DNA of 64,000 nt. Origin: Paenibacillus_AR mesotrionivorans (GTDB taxonomy: Bacteria > Bacillota > Bacilli > Paenibacillales > NBRC-103111). Made by a program: the position numbers and the translations under genes. Shown here piece after piece: positions 52,400 to 59,832 of the stretch; within the stretch, counting starts at the first letter, position 1, and each line of letters opens with the position of its first letter. The notes beneath the pieces were generated by a model. It was not told where the DNA came from. It made no database searches and saw only the letters and a list, made by a program, of their open reading frames with translations. The stretch spans positions 1-64,000 of the forward strand of contig NZ_JBJURJ010000003.1 in assembly GCF_046098205.1 (NCBI RefSeq). Reading direction: 5' to 3'.

Positions 52400-54204
52400 G
52401 GCTTCTCCTCCCCGGTTCCCGCTTCTCCGTCCAGCAGCGGCAGCCACACCTTCACTGTTGTGCCTTCCTCCAGCCTGCTTTCGAACTCCAGTCCATAAGG
52501 CTCCCCGAAGGTCAGCCGGATCCGCTCATGGACATTGCGGACCCCCACACCTGAGCCGGTGCTCCGGTGCCCTGCTGCAGTCCGGTTCCGGTCCAGGATG
52601 GTTTTCATCACCTCTTCCGGCATCCCCAGCCCGTTATCCGCCACTACAATCAGCAGCTTCTCATCCGAAATGCCCGCTTTTACGCGGATCTCCCCTTCAT
52701 CGGGCATCATTTCGATACCGTGCTGGATAGCGTTCTCCACCAGGGGCTGCAGAATCAGCTTCAGTGTCATACAGGACAGCACCGCCTCCTCCGCCTCAAT
52801 GGTGAACCGGAATTTATGCTTGAACCGGATATTCTGGATAATGAGATAATGCCGGATATGCTCCAGCTCATCCTGTAGAGGAATGATATTTTTGCCCTTG
52901 CTCAGGCTGATCCGGAACAGCCGGGACAAGGAGGTAATCATGGTCACTACCTCGCTGTTGCGCCCACCCTCGGCGAGACGCACCACTGAATTTAAGGTAT
53001 TGTACAGGAAATGGGGGTTGATCTGGGCTTGGAGCACCTCCAGCTCGCTTCTGCGTTTGGCCTCCTGCTCCCGTTCATTCTCCCGCATGAGCTCCCTGAT
53101 CCGGCCCAGCATCAGATTATAGCGCTGGGACAGCTGCTCCACCTCCCGGGTCCCCGCCACGGCGATGACGGAATCGAAGTCCCCCCTTTCCACACTTTTC
53201 ATGGACTGGCCCAGCCGCTTGATGGGTTTGGAGATAACGGCGGACATGTACGCGGACACCGCCACGACGCACACCAGCACTGCTACCAGGAACCACACCA
53301 TAAACACACTGATTTCCTTAGCCGAGGTCACCAGCTCGTCCATATAGGCCACACCGACAATTTTCCACCCGATATTCTTTACCGTTTTTACATGGACCAG
53401 ACGGCGCTCCCCGTTCTGCTTGTTGTAGAAGCTGCCGTAGGAATAATTCATCACCTCGGCCCCGTTGGGCTCTTCCTTCAGCCCCAGGTAAATCAGCTGC
53501 TGCTCGGGATGGTAGATCAGGTTTCCGTCTGGATCGGTGATATAGATGTATCCCTTTTTACCCAAGGCGACTCTCCGGCACATGTCATCGATCGCCCGGA
53601 AATTCACGTCCAGGAGCATAACCGCGTTCGTCCGCTCCCCGCCGTTTTCCCGGATGGACACACTCTGGCTGAGGGATACCACCCATCTATATTCCCCCGG
53701 ATACAGATTTTGTACATGAGGGGGTGAATATTGCAGATAATTCGGGTAGCCGGAGGCATACGAGAACCAGCGCTGGCTCTTCACATCCACATTGCTCCGG
53801 AGCCGGGTATGGGGATAGCCGGTCAAGAGGGCGCCCCCGGAATCGAATACGCTCACCGACACCAGGTCATTGCGGGTATTGACGATGGTGGCCAGCTGCT
53901 CCAGTGTTTCCTTGCCGGACAGAGAAGCGCTTTTGCTGACCCGCTCCTCCAGCTGCCGGAACAGCTCCTCCATCCCCCGCAGGTAATACTCCACATTAAA
54001 GTTTACCTGCTCCACAATCTGATCCGTGTTGAGATACGCGCTCTCCTCCGCCGTCCGGGAGAACTTGCCATGCAGCACAAGGCCCACCGCCAGCATGGCA
54101 ATGACAACAATGGCCGTAAATATGGTGGTCATGTAAACCTGAATGCTCCGTTTGCCGCGGCGCGCCCCCCGCAAAAGTGCCCAGCCTCTCCATTTGATCC
54201 CCAC
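52396..54204 (-). CDS. YesM-type sensor histidine kinase of the mgl locus
   Basis: The 602 residues have a basic N-terminus, membrane segment 1 (about 24-44), an extracellular Cache-like region (about 45-290, with GYIYITDPDGNLIYHPE), membrane segment 2 (about 300-320), HAMP, and a His-kinase core with acceptor His in LQAQINPHFLYNTLNS, N-box LVENAIQHGI and glycine box ADNGLGM. Start GTG with AAGGGGG 7 bases upstream. It begins 3 bp after the regulator stop and overlaps the sensor-protein gene by 4 bp. Confidence 0.93.
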   Translation of the reverse strand: MGIKWRGWALLRGARRGKRSIQVYMTTIFTAIVVIAMLAVGLVLHGKFSRTAEESAYLNTDQIVEQVNFNVEYYLRGMEELFRQLEERVSKSASLSGKETLEQLATIVNTRNDLVSVSVFDSGGALLTGYPHTRLRSNVDVKSQRWFSYASGYPNYLQYSPPHVQNLYPGEYRWVVSLSQSVSIRENGGERTNAVMLLDVNFRAIDDMCRRVALGKKGYIYITDPDGNLIYHPEQQLIYLGLKEEPNGAEVMNYSYGSFYNKQNGERRLVHVKTVKNIGWKIVGVAYMDELVTSAKEISVFMVWFLVAVLVCVVAVSAYMSAVISKPIKRLGQSMKSVERGDFDSVIAVAGTREVEQLSQRYNLMLGRIRELMRENEREQEAKRRSELEVLQAQINPHFLYNTLNSVVRLAEGGRNSEVVTMITSLSRLFRISLSKGKNIIPLQDELEHIRHYLIIQNIRFKHKFRFTIEAEEAVLSCMTLKLILQPLVENAIQHGIEMMPDEGEIRVKAGISDEKLLIVVADNGLGMPEEVMKTILDRNRTAAGHRSTGSGVGVRNVHERIRLTFGEPYGLEFESRLEEGTTVKVWLPLLDGEAGTGEEKP

Positions 54205-54207
54205 GGG

Positions 54208-55878
54208 TCAGCCCCCTTTAACGCTGCTGCGATACTCCTTGGGCGACATGCCCACATGTTTTTTGAAGCTGAAGCTGAAATAATTGGGTTCGGCATAGCC
54301 CACCTTCTCGGCGATTTCCAAAGCCCGCAGGTCCGTGGTGCGGAGAAGCTCCTTGGCGGCCTCCATGCGGATATGCTGCAGATAGGCAATGAAGGTCAGT
54401 TTGGTCTCCTTTTTGAAAATGCTGCTGAAATATCCGGCGCTGATATGCAGCCGGCCGCACACCTTGTTGATGGACAGCTCGCTGTCTCCGAAATTGGTCC
54501 GGGTATAAGCGATGGCCTCCTCCACCAGGTTATGGAAAGCGCTCTGGCGCACAACGGCGATGCTTCCCATCAAACGGGTGCAAATCCCCAACAGCCAGGC
54601 CTTGGCCTCCGCCAGAGTCCGAAAGCGGTACAGCTCAGCCAAGGTAGCCATATTATCCCCGAACAGGTCGTCCAGATCCGCATCGGCGTCCTTGGCCGCC
54701 CGCAGTACAGCGGTTACAATTTCCATCAGATACAATTGGTATTCCTTCACGGACACGGGGGCCTCCGCCAGTCCCTGGAACAAACCCTCTACAATCTCCT
54801 TCAATTCCTCCGCCGTCCCGGTTTTGAGGCACCGGACCAGAGACTGCTCCTTCAGCTCGTCAAAACGCACCTTCTCTACATGGCGCTGCTCCACATCCGC
54901 AATGCTAATCACCCGGTTGCCGCCCAGAATGACCCGATAATCCAACGCCAGCACCGCATCCTTGTAAGAATAGGACAAGCCAGCAGGCTCCTGGATCACC
55001 ACGCCGATGCCGATGGTCACCGTCTGCTTCAGATAACGCTCGATGGCCTGGCGGATCTCCTCCGCTGCCGCCATGGTTGCCGCCGATACCGCTTGGAGGT
55101 CCCCCTGCTGGGCGATGGTCAGAAGCACCACCTGGCCCTGGTGCAGGAAAACCCGGCCCAGATTTCGCGACTCCACTATTTCCTCGGCAATATTGAGGGA
55201 GGCAAAAAGCAGCAGCTCCTGGTCCTCGGAGATAGTGGAGGGTGCCTGCTCCCTCCGGGGTTCACCCCCCAGCACCGCCCCAGTCTGCCCCTGCTCCCGG
55301 GGCCCTGCTGCATCCAGACTGACCACAGCCACCTGGAAGCTTACACCAGTAAGCTGGATGTCATACAGCGCCGACTTCTCCTCCAGTTCCTTGCGCTTCA
55401 GCGGCCGCATCATAAGGGTAGCCAGAAAATTCTCCCGCAGCACCGGAAGGCTTCTGCGGTAATGCTCCCGGAGCTGCTCCATATCCCGTTTCTCCGCGGC
55501 CTCCTCATCCAGAACGGTACGTACCTTCGCCAGCACATTGGCCAAATCCCCGGAGGAAAAGGGCTTCAGCACATATTCATCCACCGACAGCTTTAATGCC
55601 CGCTGGGCGTATTCAAATTCATCATAACCGGACAAAATAACCACACGTGTTCCGGGATATTGCCGCTTCACCCGCTCCGCCAGCTGGAGCCCGTCCATAA
55701 ACGGCATGCGGATATCCGTCAACAGCAGATCGGGCGCTCCTTTGGCGAACAGCTCCCATGCCTCCTGCCCGTTCTCCGCACTGTCCGTCACCTGAAAGCC
55801 TAGCCCTTCCCAATCCGTTCCCGAAACGATGGCTTCTCTGACTTCAAATTCATCCTCCGCTACCAAAACCGTATACAT
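54208..55878 (-). CDS. YesN-type response regulator of the mgl locus
   Basis: The 556 residues have a receiver domain (VAEDEFEVRE, phospho-acceptor Asp in LLLTDIRMP near 55, Lys in VLKPFSS), a long middle region with a coiled segment and GGDEF-like remnants (VTIGIGVVIQE), and an AraC/XylS DNA-binding domain at the C-terminus (LSINKVCGRLHISAGYFSSI, ending GMSPKEYRSS). ATG at 55878 is 6 bases from GGAGGG; the ATG two codons earlier abuts the site. It heads the operon regulator-kinase-sensor protein and probably activates mglBAC. Confidence 0.93.
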   Translation of the reverse strand: MYTVLVAEDEFEVREAIVSGTDWEGLGFQVTDSAENGQEAWELFAKGAPDLLLTDIRMPFMDGLQLAERVKRQYPGTRVVILSGYDEFEYAQRALKLSVDEYVLKPFSSGDLANVLAKVRTVLDEEAAEKRDMEQLREHYRRSLPVLRENFLATLMMRPLKRKELEEKSALYDIQLTGVSFQVAVVSLDAAGPREQGQTGAVLGGEPRREQAPSTISEDQELLLFASLNIAEEIVESRNLGRVFLHQGQVVLLTIAQQGDLQAVSAATMAAAEEIRQAIERYLKQTVTIGIGVVIQEPAGLSYSYKDAVLALDYRVILGGNRVISIADVEQRHVEKVRFDELKEQSLVRCLKTGTAEELKEIVEGLFQGLAEAPVSVKEYQLYLMEIVTAVLRAAKDADADLDDLFGDNMATLAELYRFRTLAEAKAWLLGICTRLMGSIAVVRQSAFHNLVEEAIAYTRTNFGDSELSINKVCGRLHISAGYFSSIFKKETKLTFIAYLQHIRMEAAKELLRTTDLRALEIAEKVGYAEPNYFSFSFKKHVGMSPKEYRSSVKGG

Positions 55879-56054
55879 CCGCATCCCTCCGCAACTGAAA
55901 GCCGCCGGTTATCCGTCAAGTCGTATTCCCTTATATTGTATCGGTTTCCGCTTCAAAGGAAAAGCAGCGTAGCCGATCATCTTGGGCCGGAATACATTAT
56001 TGCAGGCGTATCAACGCCCCTTCGAATTTAGACCGGCACCCATGAAAATCGCAG

Positions 56055-56083
56055 TTGAAAAATCCTGCATGCTTGGCTATACT
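56055..56083 (+). promoter_or_regulatory. Sigma-A type promoter of corA
   Basis: TTGAAA, 17 bp, TATACT. It predicts a transcription start near 56090, about 240 bases upstream of the corA start. Confidence 0.75.
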
Positions 56084-56089
56084 AACGAG

Positions 56090-56329
56090 TGTCTCACCAA
56101 TTATTTTCTCCGCTTCACAAAATTTGATGTTAGGTCGAGGTGATTGTCAGTATGGACGGAAACCCAGCGAGGTTAAGACGGATAGACGGTACGAACATGA
56201 ATACGTCAAACACCAGTTGGGACATCCGACGTACGTAGCCGGAACGTGTACCGCCTCTGGTGTTTTGCGTTGTTCCCGTTTTTAGTCTTTGCATCCGGGG
56301 ATGAGCGTTTAACATGAGGAGGGATGGCC
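56090..56329 (+). ncRNA. Long structured 5' leader of corA, class unknown
   Basis: A leader of about 240 nt with several complementary segments: CAAACACCAG (56207-56216) with CTGGTGTTTTG (56256-56266), GAGGTG near 56138 with CGCCTC near 56252, and GGTAC near 56188 with GTACC near 56248. The long stem is followed by GCGTTGTTCCCGTTTTTAG, which looks like a weak terminator tail. A magnesium-responsive leader would make sense for corA. The conserved blocks of the M-box (ykoK) were looked for; only a vague GTTAGGT...GAGG...GTATGGA resemblance is present, so no known class is assigned. Confidence 0.5.
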
Positions 56330-57265
56330 ATGAAAGTGCGCCTGGTACAAAACGGAATTTTTACAATCATTGATGATGTAACAAAAGCGGTTTTCCCGCC
56401 GGAAAGCGGATTTTATTGGATCGACGCGGAAGTGGAGGATCTGGTAACCCTCCAGCCGCTGTTTCAGCTGCATGATCTGGCCATTGAGGACTGCCTGAAC
56501 GAAGAAGAACAGCGTCCGAAGCTGGAAATTTTCGACACCCATTATTTTATTGTGGTGAACAGCATCCGGTTTGACGATGAGGAGATTTTCCTGCGGGAGA
56601 TGAACATTTTCCTGGGGAAGCATTATGTCATTACCGCCACCCGCCAGAAGCTGCGGGAAATCCGCTCCATCAAGCCCATTATGATGGAGGAAGAAATCAA
56701 CTCGCCGGATAAGTTCCTCTACTTCCTGCTGGATTTAGTAGTGGACAATTACTTCACGGTCGGGTACCGGATCGAATCGAAGATTGAAAAGCTGGACGAG
56801 GACATTCTGATGCACCCGCGCAAATCCCACCAGAACGAGATTATCGGCTTACGCAGCGAAATCATGTGGCTGAAGAATGTGCTGGGGCCGCAGAAGAATG
56901 TGATTATGGCCTTAACCAAAAAGGATCTCCGGCTGGTTGATGAAAACCTGCAGAAGTATTTTAACGATATCTACGAAAATGCCGTAAAAATCCATGAGAC
57001 CTTCGATACCTTCCGGGACCTGATCGGGAACTTGCGCGAAGCGTACCAGCTCTCCCTGTCCAACCGGATGAATGATATCATGCGTATGTTTACCGCATTA
57101 ACCACTATATTTATGCCGATGACCATCATCACCAGCTTGTACGGCATGAACTTCGACAATATGCCAGAGCTGCATTGGAGATACGGGTATTACGGCGTGC
57201 TGGGCCTCCTGGTGGGGGTTGGCGCCGCCATGTTCTATCTGTTCCGCAAAAAAGAGTGGTTGTAA
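56330..57265 (+). CDS. corA: CorA-family magnesium/cobalt transporter
   Basis: The 311 residues have a large cytoplasmic alpha/beta and helical funnel domain (1-250) and two C-terminal membrane segments (about 254-274 and 285-305), with the family signature GMN in YGMNFDNMPEL between them. The protein forms a pentameric Mg2+ channel. ATG at 56330 is 7 bases from AGGAGG; the ATG two codons earlier is too close. Single gene behind the long leader, with a strong terminator. Confidence 0.95.
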   Translation: MKVRLVQNGIFTIIDDVTKAVFPPESGFYWIDAEVEDLVTLQPLFQLHDLAIEDCLNEEEQRPKLEIFDTHYFIVVNSIRFDDEEIFLREMNIFLGKHYVITATRQKLREIRSIKPIMMEEEINSPDKFLYFLLDLVVDNYFTVGYRIESKIEKLDEDILMHPRKSHQNEIIGLRSEIMWLKNVLGPQKNVIMALTKKDLRLVDENLQKYFNDIYENAVKIHETFDTFRDLIGNLREAYQLSLSNRMNDIMRMFTALTTIFMPMTIITSLYGMNFDNMPELHWRYGYYGVLGLLVGVGAAMFYLFRKKEWL

Positions 57266-57302
57266 GGAAACTGTGCTGGGTGCAAACACACCCTAGAAAC
57301 GA

Positions 57303-57336
57303 AAACGGAGACGCGTGGTGCGCCTCCGTTTTTTTG
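57303..57336. terminator. Bidirectional terminator after corA
   Basis: Stem AACGGAGACGC / GCGCCTCCGTT with T7 on the right and TTTTCG on the left, serving corA and the convergent HRDC gene. Confidence 0.9.
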
Positions 57337-57386
57337 TGCCGTCTATCGTCTGATATCATTCCCCTCAAAGCTCCCGCCGCCCGCGA

Positions 57387-58448
57387 CTACCCCGCTTCCT
57401 CCTCCAGCGCCTCTTCCTCCTCGGGAGCCATGTCCTCCGAGTGGGGCTGCTCTGCGCCCACCGCCGTCATGGCGTGGTTCAGTCTCATGCGCAGCAGCCG
57501 GAGCTTTTCGTAGAGATTGTTGAGATCCTGTCCCTCCAGCTCCTCCACCGTGTACCATTCCTGTAGAACAGGCTTCAGGAAACGGGGGCCGTGTTTGGTG
57601 AACAGCTTCCCGGCTGCATCCAGCTTGTCCATTTCCATACCGGTAAGCTCCGCGGCAATAATGGGCTCCATGTTATACCCCTGCTGGTCCAGCTCCTCCA
57701 ACAGGAGAACCAGCTCCCGGCGGGGCTGTCCGGTGGTTTCCGCCAACTCCTTCAGGGTTAGTCCAGCCTCGGCCCCCTCCAGTACCAGACGGCGCATCCG
57801 CTCCCGCTGCTCCTCCAGCTCCTCCTTGGACTTCAGCTGGCGTACCAGCCACACCTCAAACTGTCCTTGGTCCACCTCTCCGTAAACCCAATGCAAGGGA
57901 AAATCGCCAAACCGCTCCTTGCCTGCCGTAACAGCTAGAATCTCACTGCCGTAAGCCTCTGCCTTGCGTTTGCCGAAGCCGGGGATTTGCCGCAGCTCCT
58001 CCATCGTGTGCGGAAGAAATGCAGTTACCATGTGCAGCATCCGGTTGGTAGCCACAAAGTATGCGGATTTGCTCTCCTTCTGGGCCTGCTGCCGCCTCCA
58101 CTTCCGCAGCTCCTGGAACAGCTCCGGGTTATGATGGATTTCCGCATAGAACTGCAGCATCAGCTGCTCCCTGGACTTTGCACCTTCCCCGGAGGTTTGC
58201 AGGCTGGTGTCCACCAGCGGATAATAACCCGCCAGCCTCTTCTGCCACAGCCCTTCCCGGTAGGCCTGCAGCATTTCCTTCCACGCCGGCCCCTCAAACC
58301 ACGCCTCCTGCTCGCCTTTGCCATCCTGTGTCTCTCCGGCCCACAATACCCGAAACGCCCCCTGATGCTCCGTGATGGACACCTGGGCCGTAGCCGATGT
58401 TCCATCTGCGCTGCGGCATTCCAATGTGCTCAAAAAAATTAACTGCAT
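57387..58448 (-). CDS. HRDC-domain protein
   Basis: A 353-residue cytoplasmic protein. The N-terminal 95 residues are not recognised. An HRDC domain follows (about 95-175: LRKWRRQQAQKESKSAYFVA, TNRMLHMVTAFLP, LRQIPGFGKRKAEAYG), the nucleic-acid-binding helix bundle found in RecQ and RNase D, and then a helical region with winged-helix character (LTLKELAETTGQPRRELVLLLEE) like the RQC-associated tail. There are no helicase or nuclease motifs. The C-terminus is acidic (EEEEALEEEAG). GGGAGG precedes the ATG. Likely DNA- or RNA-associated; exact role unknown. Confidence 0.82.
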   Translation of the reverse strand: MQLIFLSTLECRSADGTSATAQVSITEHQGAFRVLWAGETQDGKGEQEAWFEGPAWKEMLQAYREGLWQKRLAGYYPLVDTSLQTSGEGAKSREQLMLQFYAEIHHNPELFQELRKWRRQQAQKESKSAYFVATNRMLHMVTAFLPHTMEELRQIPGFGKRKAEAYGSEILAVTAGKERFGDFPLHWVYGEVDQGQFEVWLVRQLKSKEELEEQRERMRRLVLEGAEAGLTLKELAETTGQPRRELVLLLEELDQQGYNMEPIIAAELTGMEMDKLDAAGKLFTKHGPRFLKPVLQEWYTVEELEGQDLNNLYEKLRLLRMRLNHAMTAVGAEQPHSEDMAPEEEEALEEEAG

Positions 58449-58505
58449 CCTCTTCGCCTCCCTGCTGGTTGTGGCTCCAAGCCCCCGGCCCAGCAGCAGA
58501 TGCGC

Positions 58506-58600
58506 AAAAAAGCACCCCTCACGCCAGGCCAGGCGTAAGAGGTGCTTCCTCCGATACTTGAAGTTACCTATACTCTAGCATAAGTACCGGATGCTGGCAA
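58506..58600 (-). promoter_or_regulatory. Promoter and early terminator upstream of the HRDC gene
   Basis: Leftward promoter TTGCCA (58595-58600), 17 bp, TAGAGT (58572-58577). A strong terminator follows only about 20 nt downstream of the predicted start (stem AGCACCCCTCACGCC / GGCGTAAGAGGTGCT, T5, 58506-58547), and the HRDC start is a further 58 bp away. The transcript would be about 60 nt unless antitermination occurs. This may be an attenuator for the HRDC gene or a small RNA. Confidence 0.5.
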
Positions 58601-58713
58601 TAGGGTAGGATGATTTCCTGTGGCCTAACATCCACATACTTGATCAGGAGGAGATATGCCAGGCTGGCGATAGAGGGATGACGGTTGCACATCTCCCCCC
58701 TCTTCCCGCGCGG

Positions 58714-58898
58714 GCTGAACATGAAATTTCGAGTTTATTTCCTCGTTAAGGCTGATTTGGGCACATTATATATGAAATATCATATATAATTCCTGGCCCA
58801 TCGCCCTTCGGAGCGGATTATATATGATTTTTCGAGTATAACACTGTCCGTAGAGCCAATTTGGGCCAGCTGAATATGAAATTTCGAGTTTAATCCGC
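58714..58898. repeat. Intergenic array 2: four ATATGAAATTTCGAGTTTAA motifs at about 52-bp spacing
   Basis: Four same-direction copies with cores starting at 58721, 58772, 58824 and 58876, giving spacings of 51, 52 and 52 bp. Copies 1 and 4 share ATGAAATTTCGAGTTTA exactly; copies 2 and 3 are diverged. Spacers are GC-rich and unrelated. Apart from the promoter-terminator unit described separately, the gene-free stretch 58449-59051 shows nothing else. Confidence 0.8.
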
Positions 58899-59051
58899 GC
58901 AGCTGCCGAAAGTTACTCATAGTCGCCCCCTGCCCCTGTTGCGCTCACTTTGGTCAAACCTGCTCCCCCCTCTGGCGAACCCCGGATTATTTTACCCGGT
59001 GAAAGCCCCTATGGTATGATGAAGCCACCAAAAGATGGGAGGTACGAACGA

Positions 59052-59354
59052 ATGACGGCAGCCAACCAATTGGATTATTTGTATGACATGACCGAGGAAA
59101 CCTCCACCCGCTTTGTCAGCTTTGTAGGTCCCAGCGTCAAGCGGTTCGATCTGGCGATAACATCCACAAGCCGCTTCTTCGGCAAACAGCTGGTGGCGGA
59201 CCTGCAAACCGGCAAAACCGCCATACTCGGCCCCGACGATCTGGAGGAGGAAGGGTATCTGGAACATGTTTACCAACTGGCCGCCGACGAAGCCGAGGAG
59301 CTCCGCGCCTTTCTGTCGGAAATTATCGGGATGATCAACTTTACGGATATCTAG
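59052..59354 (+). CDS. DUF3055 (SAV0927-like) protein
   Basis: The 100 residues resemble the DUF3055 family of Bacillales. Features: LYDMTEETSTRFVSFVG, FDLAITSTSRFFGKQLV, and the acidic C-terminal half (ILGPDDLEEEGYLEHVYQLA, DEAEELRAFLSEII). Cytoplasmic, no cysteines in motifs; function unknown. ATG at 59052 lies behind GGGAGG at 9 bases. The gene is flanked on both sides by periodic repeat arrays. Confidence 0.85.
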   Translation: MTAANQLDYLYDMTEETSTRFVSFVGPSVKRFDLAITSTSRFFGKQLVADLQTGKTAILGPDDLEEEGYLEHVYQLAADEAEELRAFLSEIIGMINFTDI

Positions 59355-59465
59355 AAACAAACGTGCGCGCTTCATGTTTGAACCTACACCGGCCTTCAGC
59401 TACTGCTCCACAAATGTGCCAGCCTTGCTCACTCGCCCTAGACTAACTCACCTTACTCCAAGCTG

Positions 59466-59655
59466 TAACGGAACTCAGCGACTCTTACAGACAAAATTTT
59501 GTCCCCTTCCAAAAATAACGGAACTGGAAGGCCCTTAGCCCGGGGAAACCGCCAAAAATTTGCGGAATCACCGGCCTAAGAGTCTCTTAGTTCCGTTAAA
59601 CTTGTAAATGGGCTCAAATGGTGCTTTAAGAGCGTCCTGGTTCCGTTACAGGTAC
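59466..59655. repeat. Intergenic array 3: four TAACGGAACT...CTCTTA motifs at about 50-bp spacing
   Basis: Forward copies start at 59466 and 59516 (50 bp apart). Inverted copies end at 59598 and 59648 (50 bp apart). Each reads TAACGGAAC, about eight variable bases, then CTCTTA or CCTTA. At 59649-59675 there is also a short tandem (AGGTACTC three times). No gene is seen in 59355-59832. Confidence 0.8.
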
Positions 59656-59751
59656 TCAGGTACTCAGGTACTCCCGTACCAGTGCTGCAGGTTCCATAAG
59701 GTAGTCAGGGATTTATAGCGGCTGGAAAATGCGTGTCGGCACACACCCAAC

Positions 59752-59796
59752 AAAAAAACTGCTCCCCAGTCGCAAACACGGCCGGGCAAGCAGCTT
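59752..59796 (-). terminator. Terminator of ilvD
   Basis: Leftward stem GCTGCTTGCCC / GGGGAGCAGT followed by T7. Confidence 0.8.
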
Positions 59797-59832
59797 TATT
59801 CAAACCGTGCGCTGTGGACACGCGCGTATTCC

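Noticed and set aside
53731..55596. 621-codon open frame opposite the YesN-type regulator and kinase
   Set aside because: It lies antisense to two confident genes, with no recognisable domain. The same reasoning removes the antisense frames at 1819, 28235 and 49849.
56090..56329. Calling the corA leader an M-box (ykoK) riboswitch
   Set aside because: Only short fragments resemble the consensus. The ACGCTGCTGCCC core and the 3' GTGCTAAAGCTC segment are missing.
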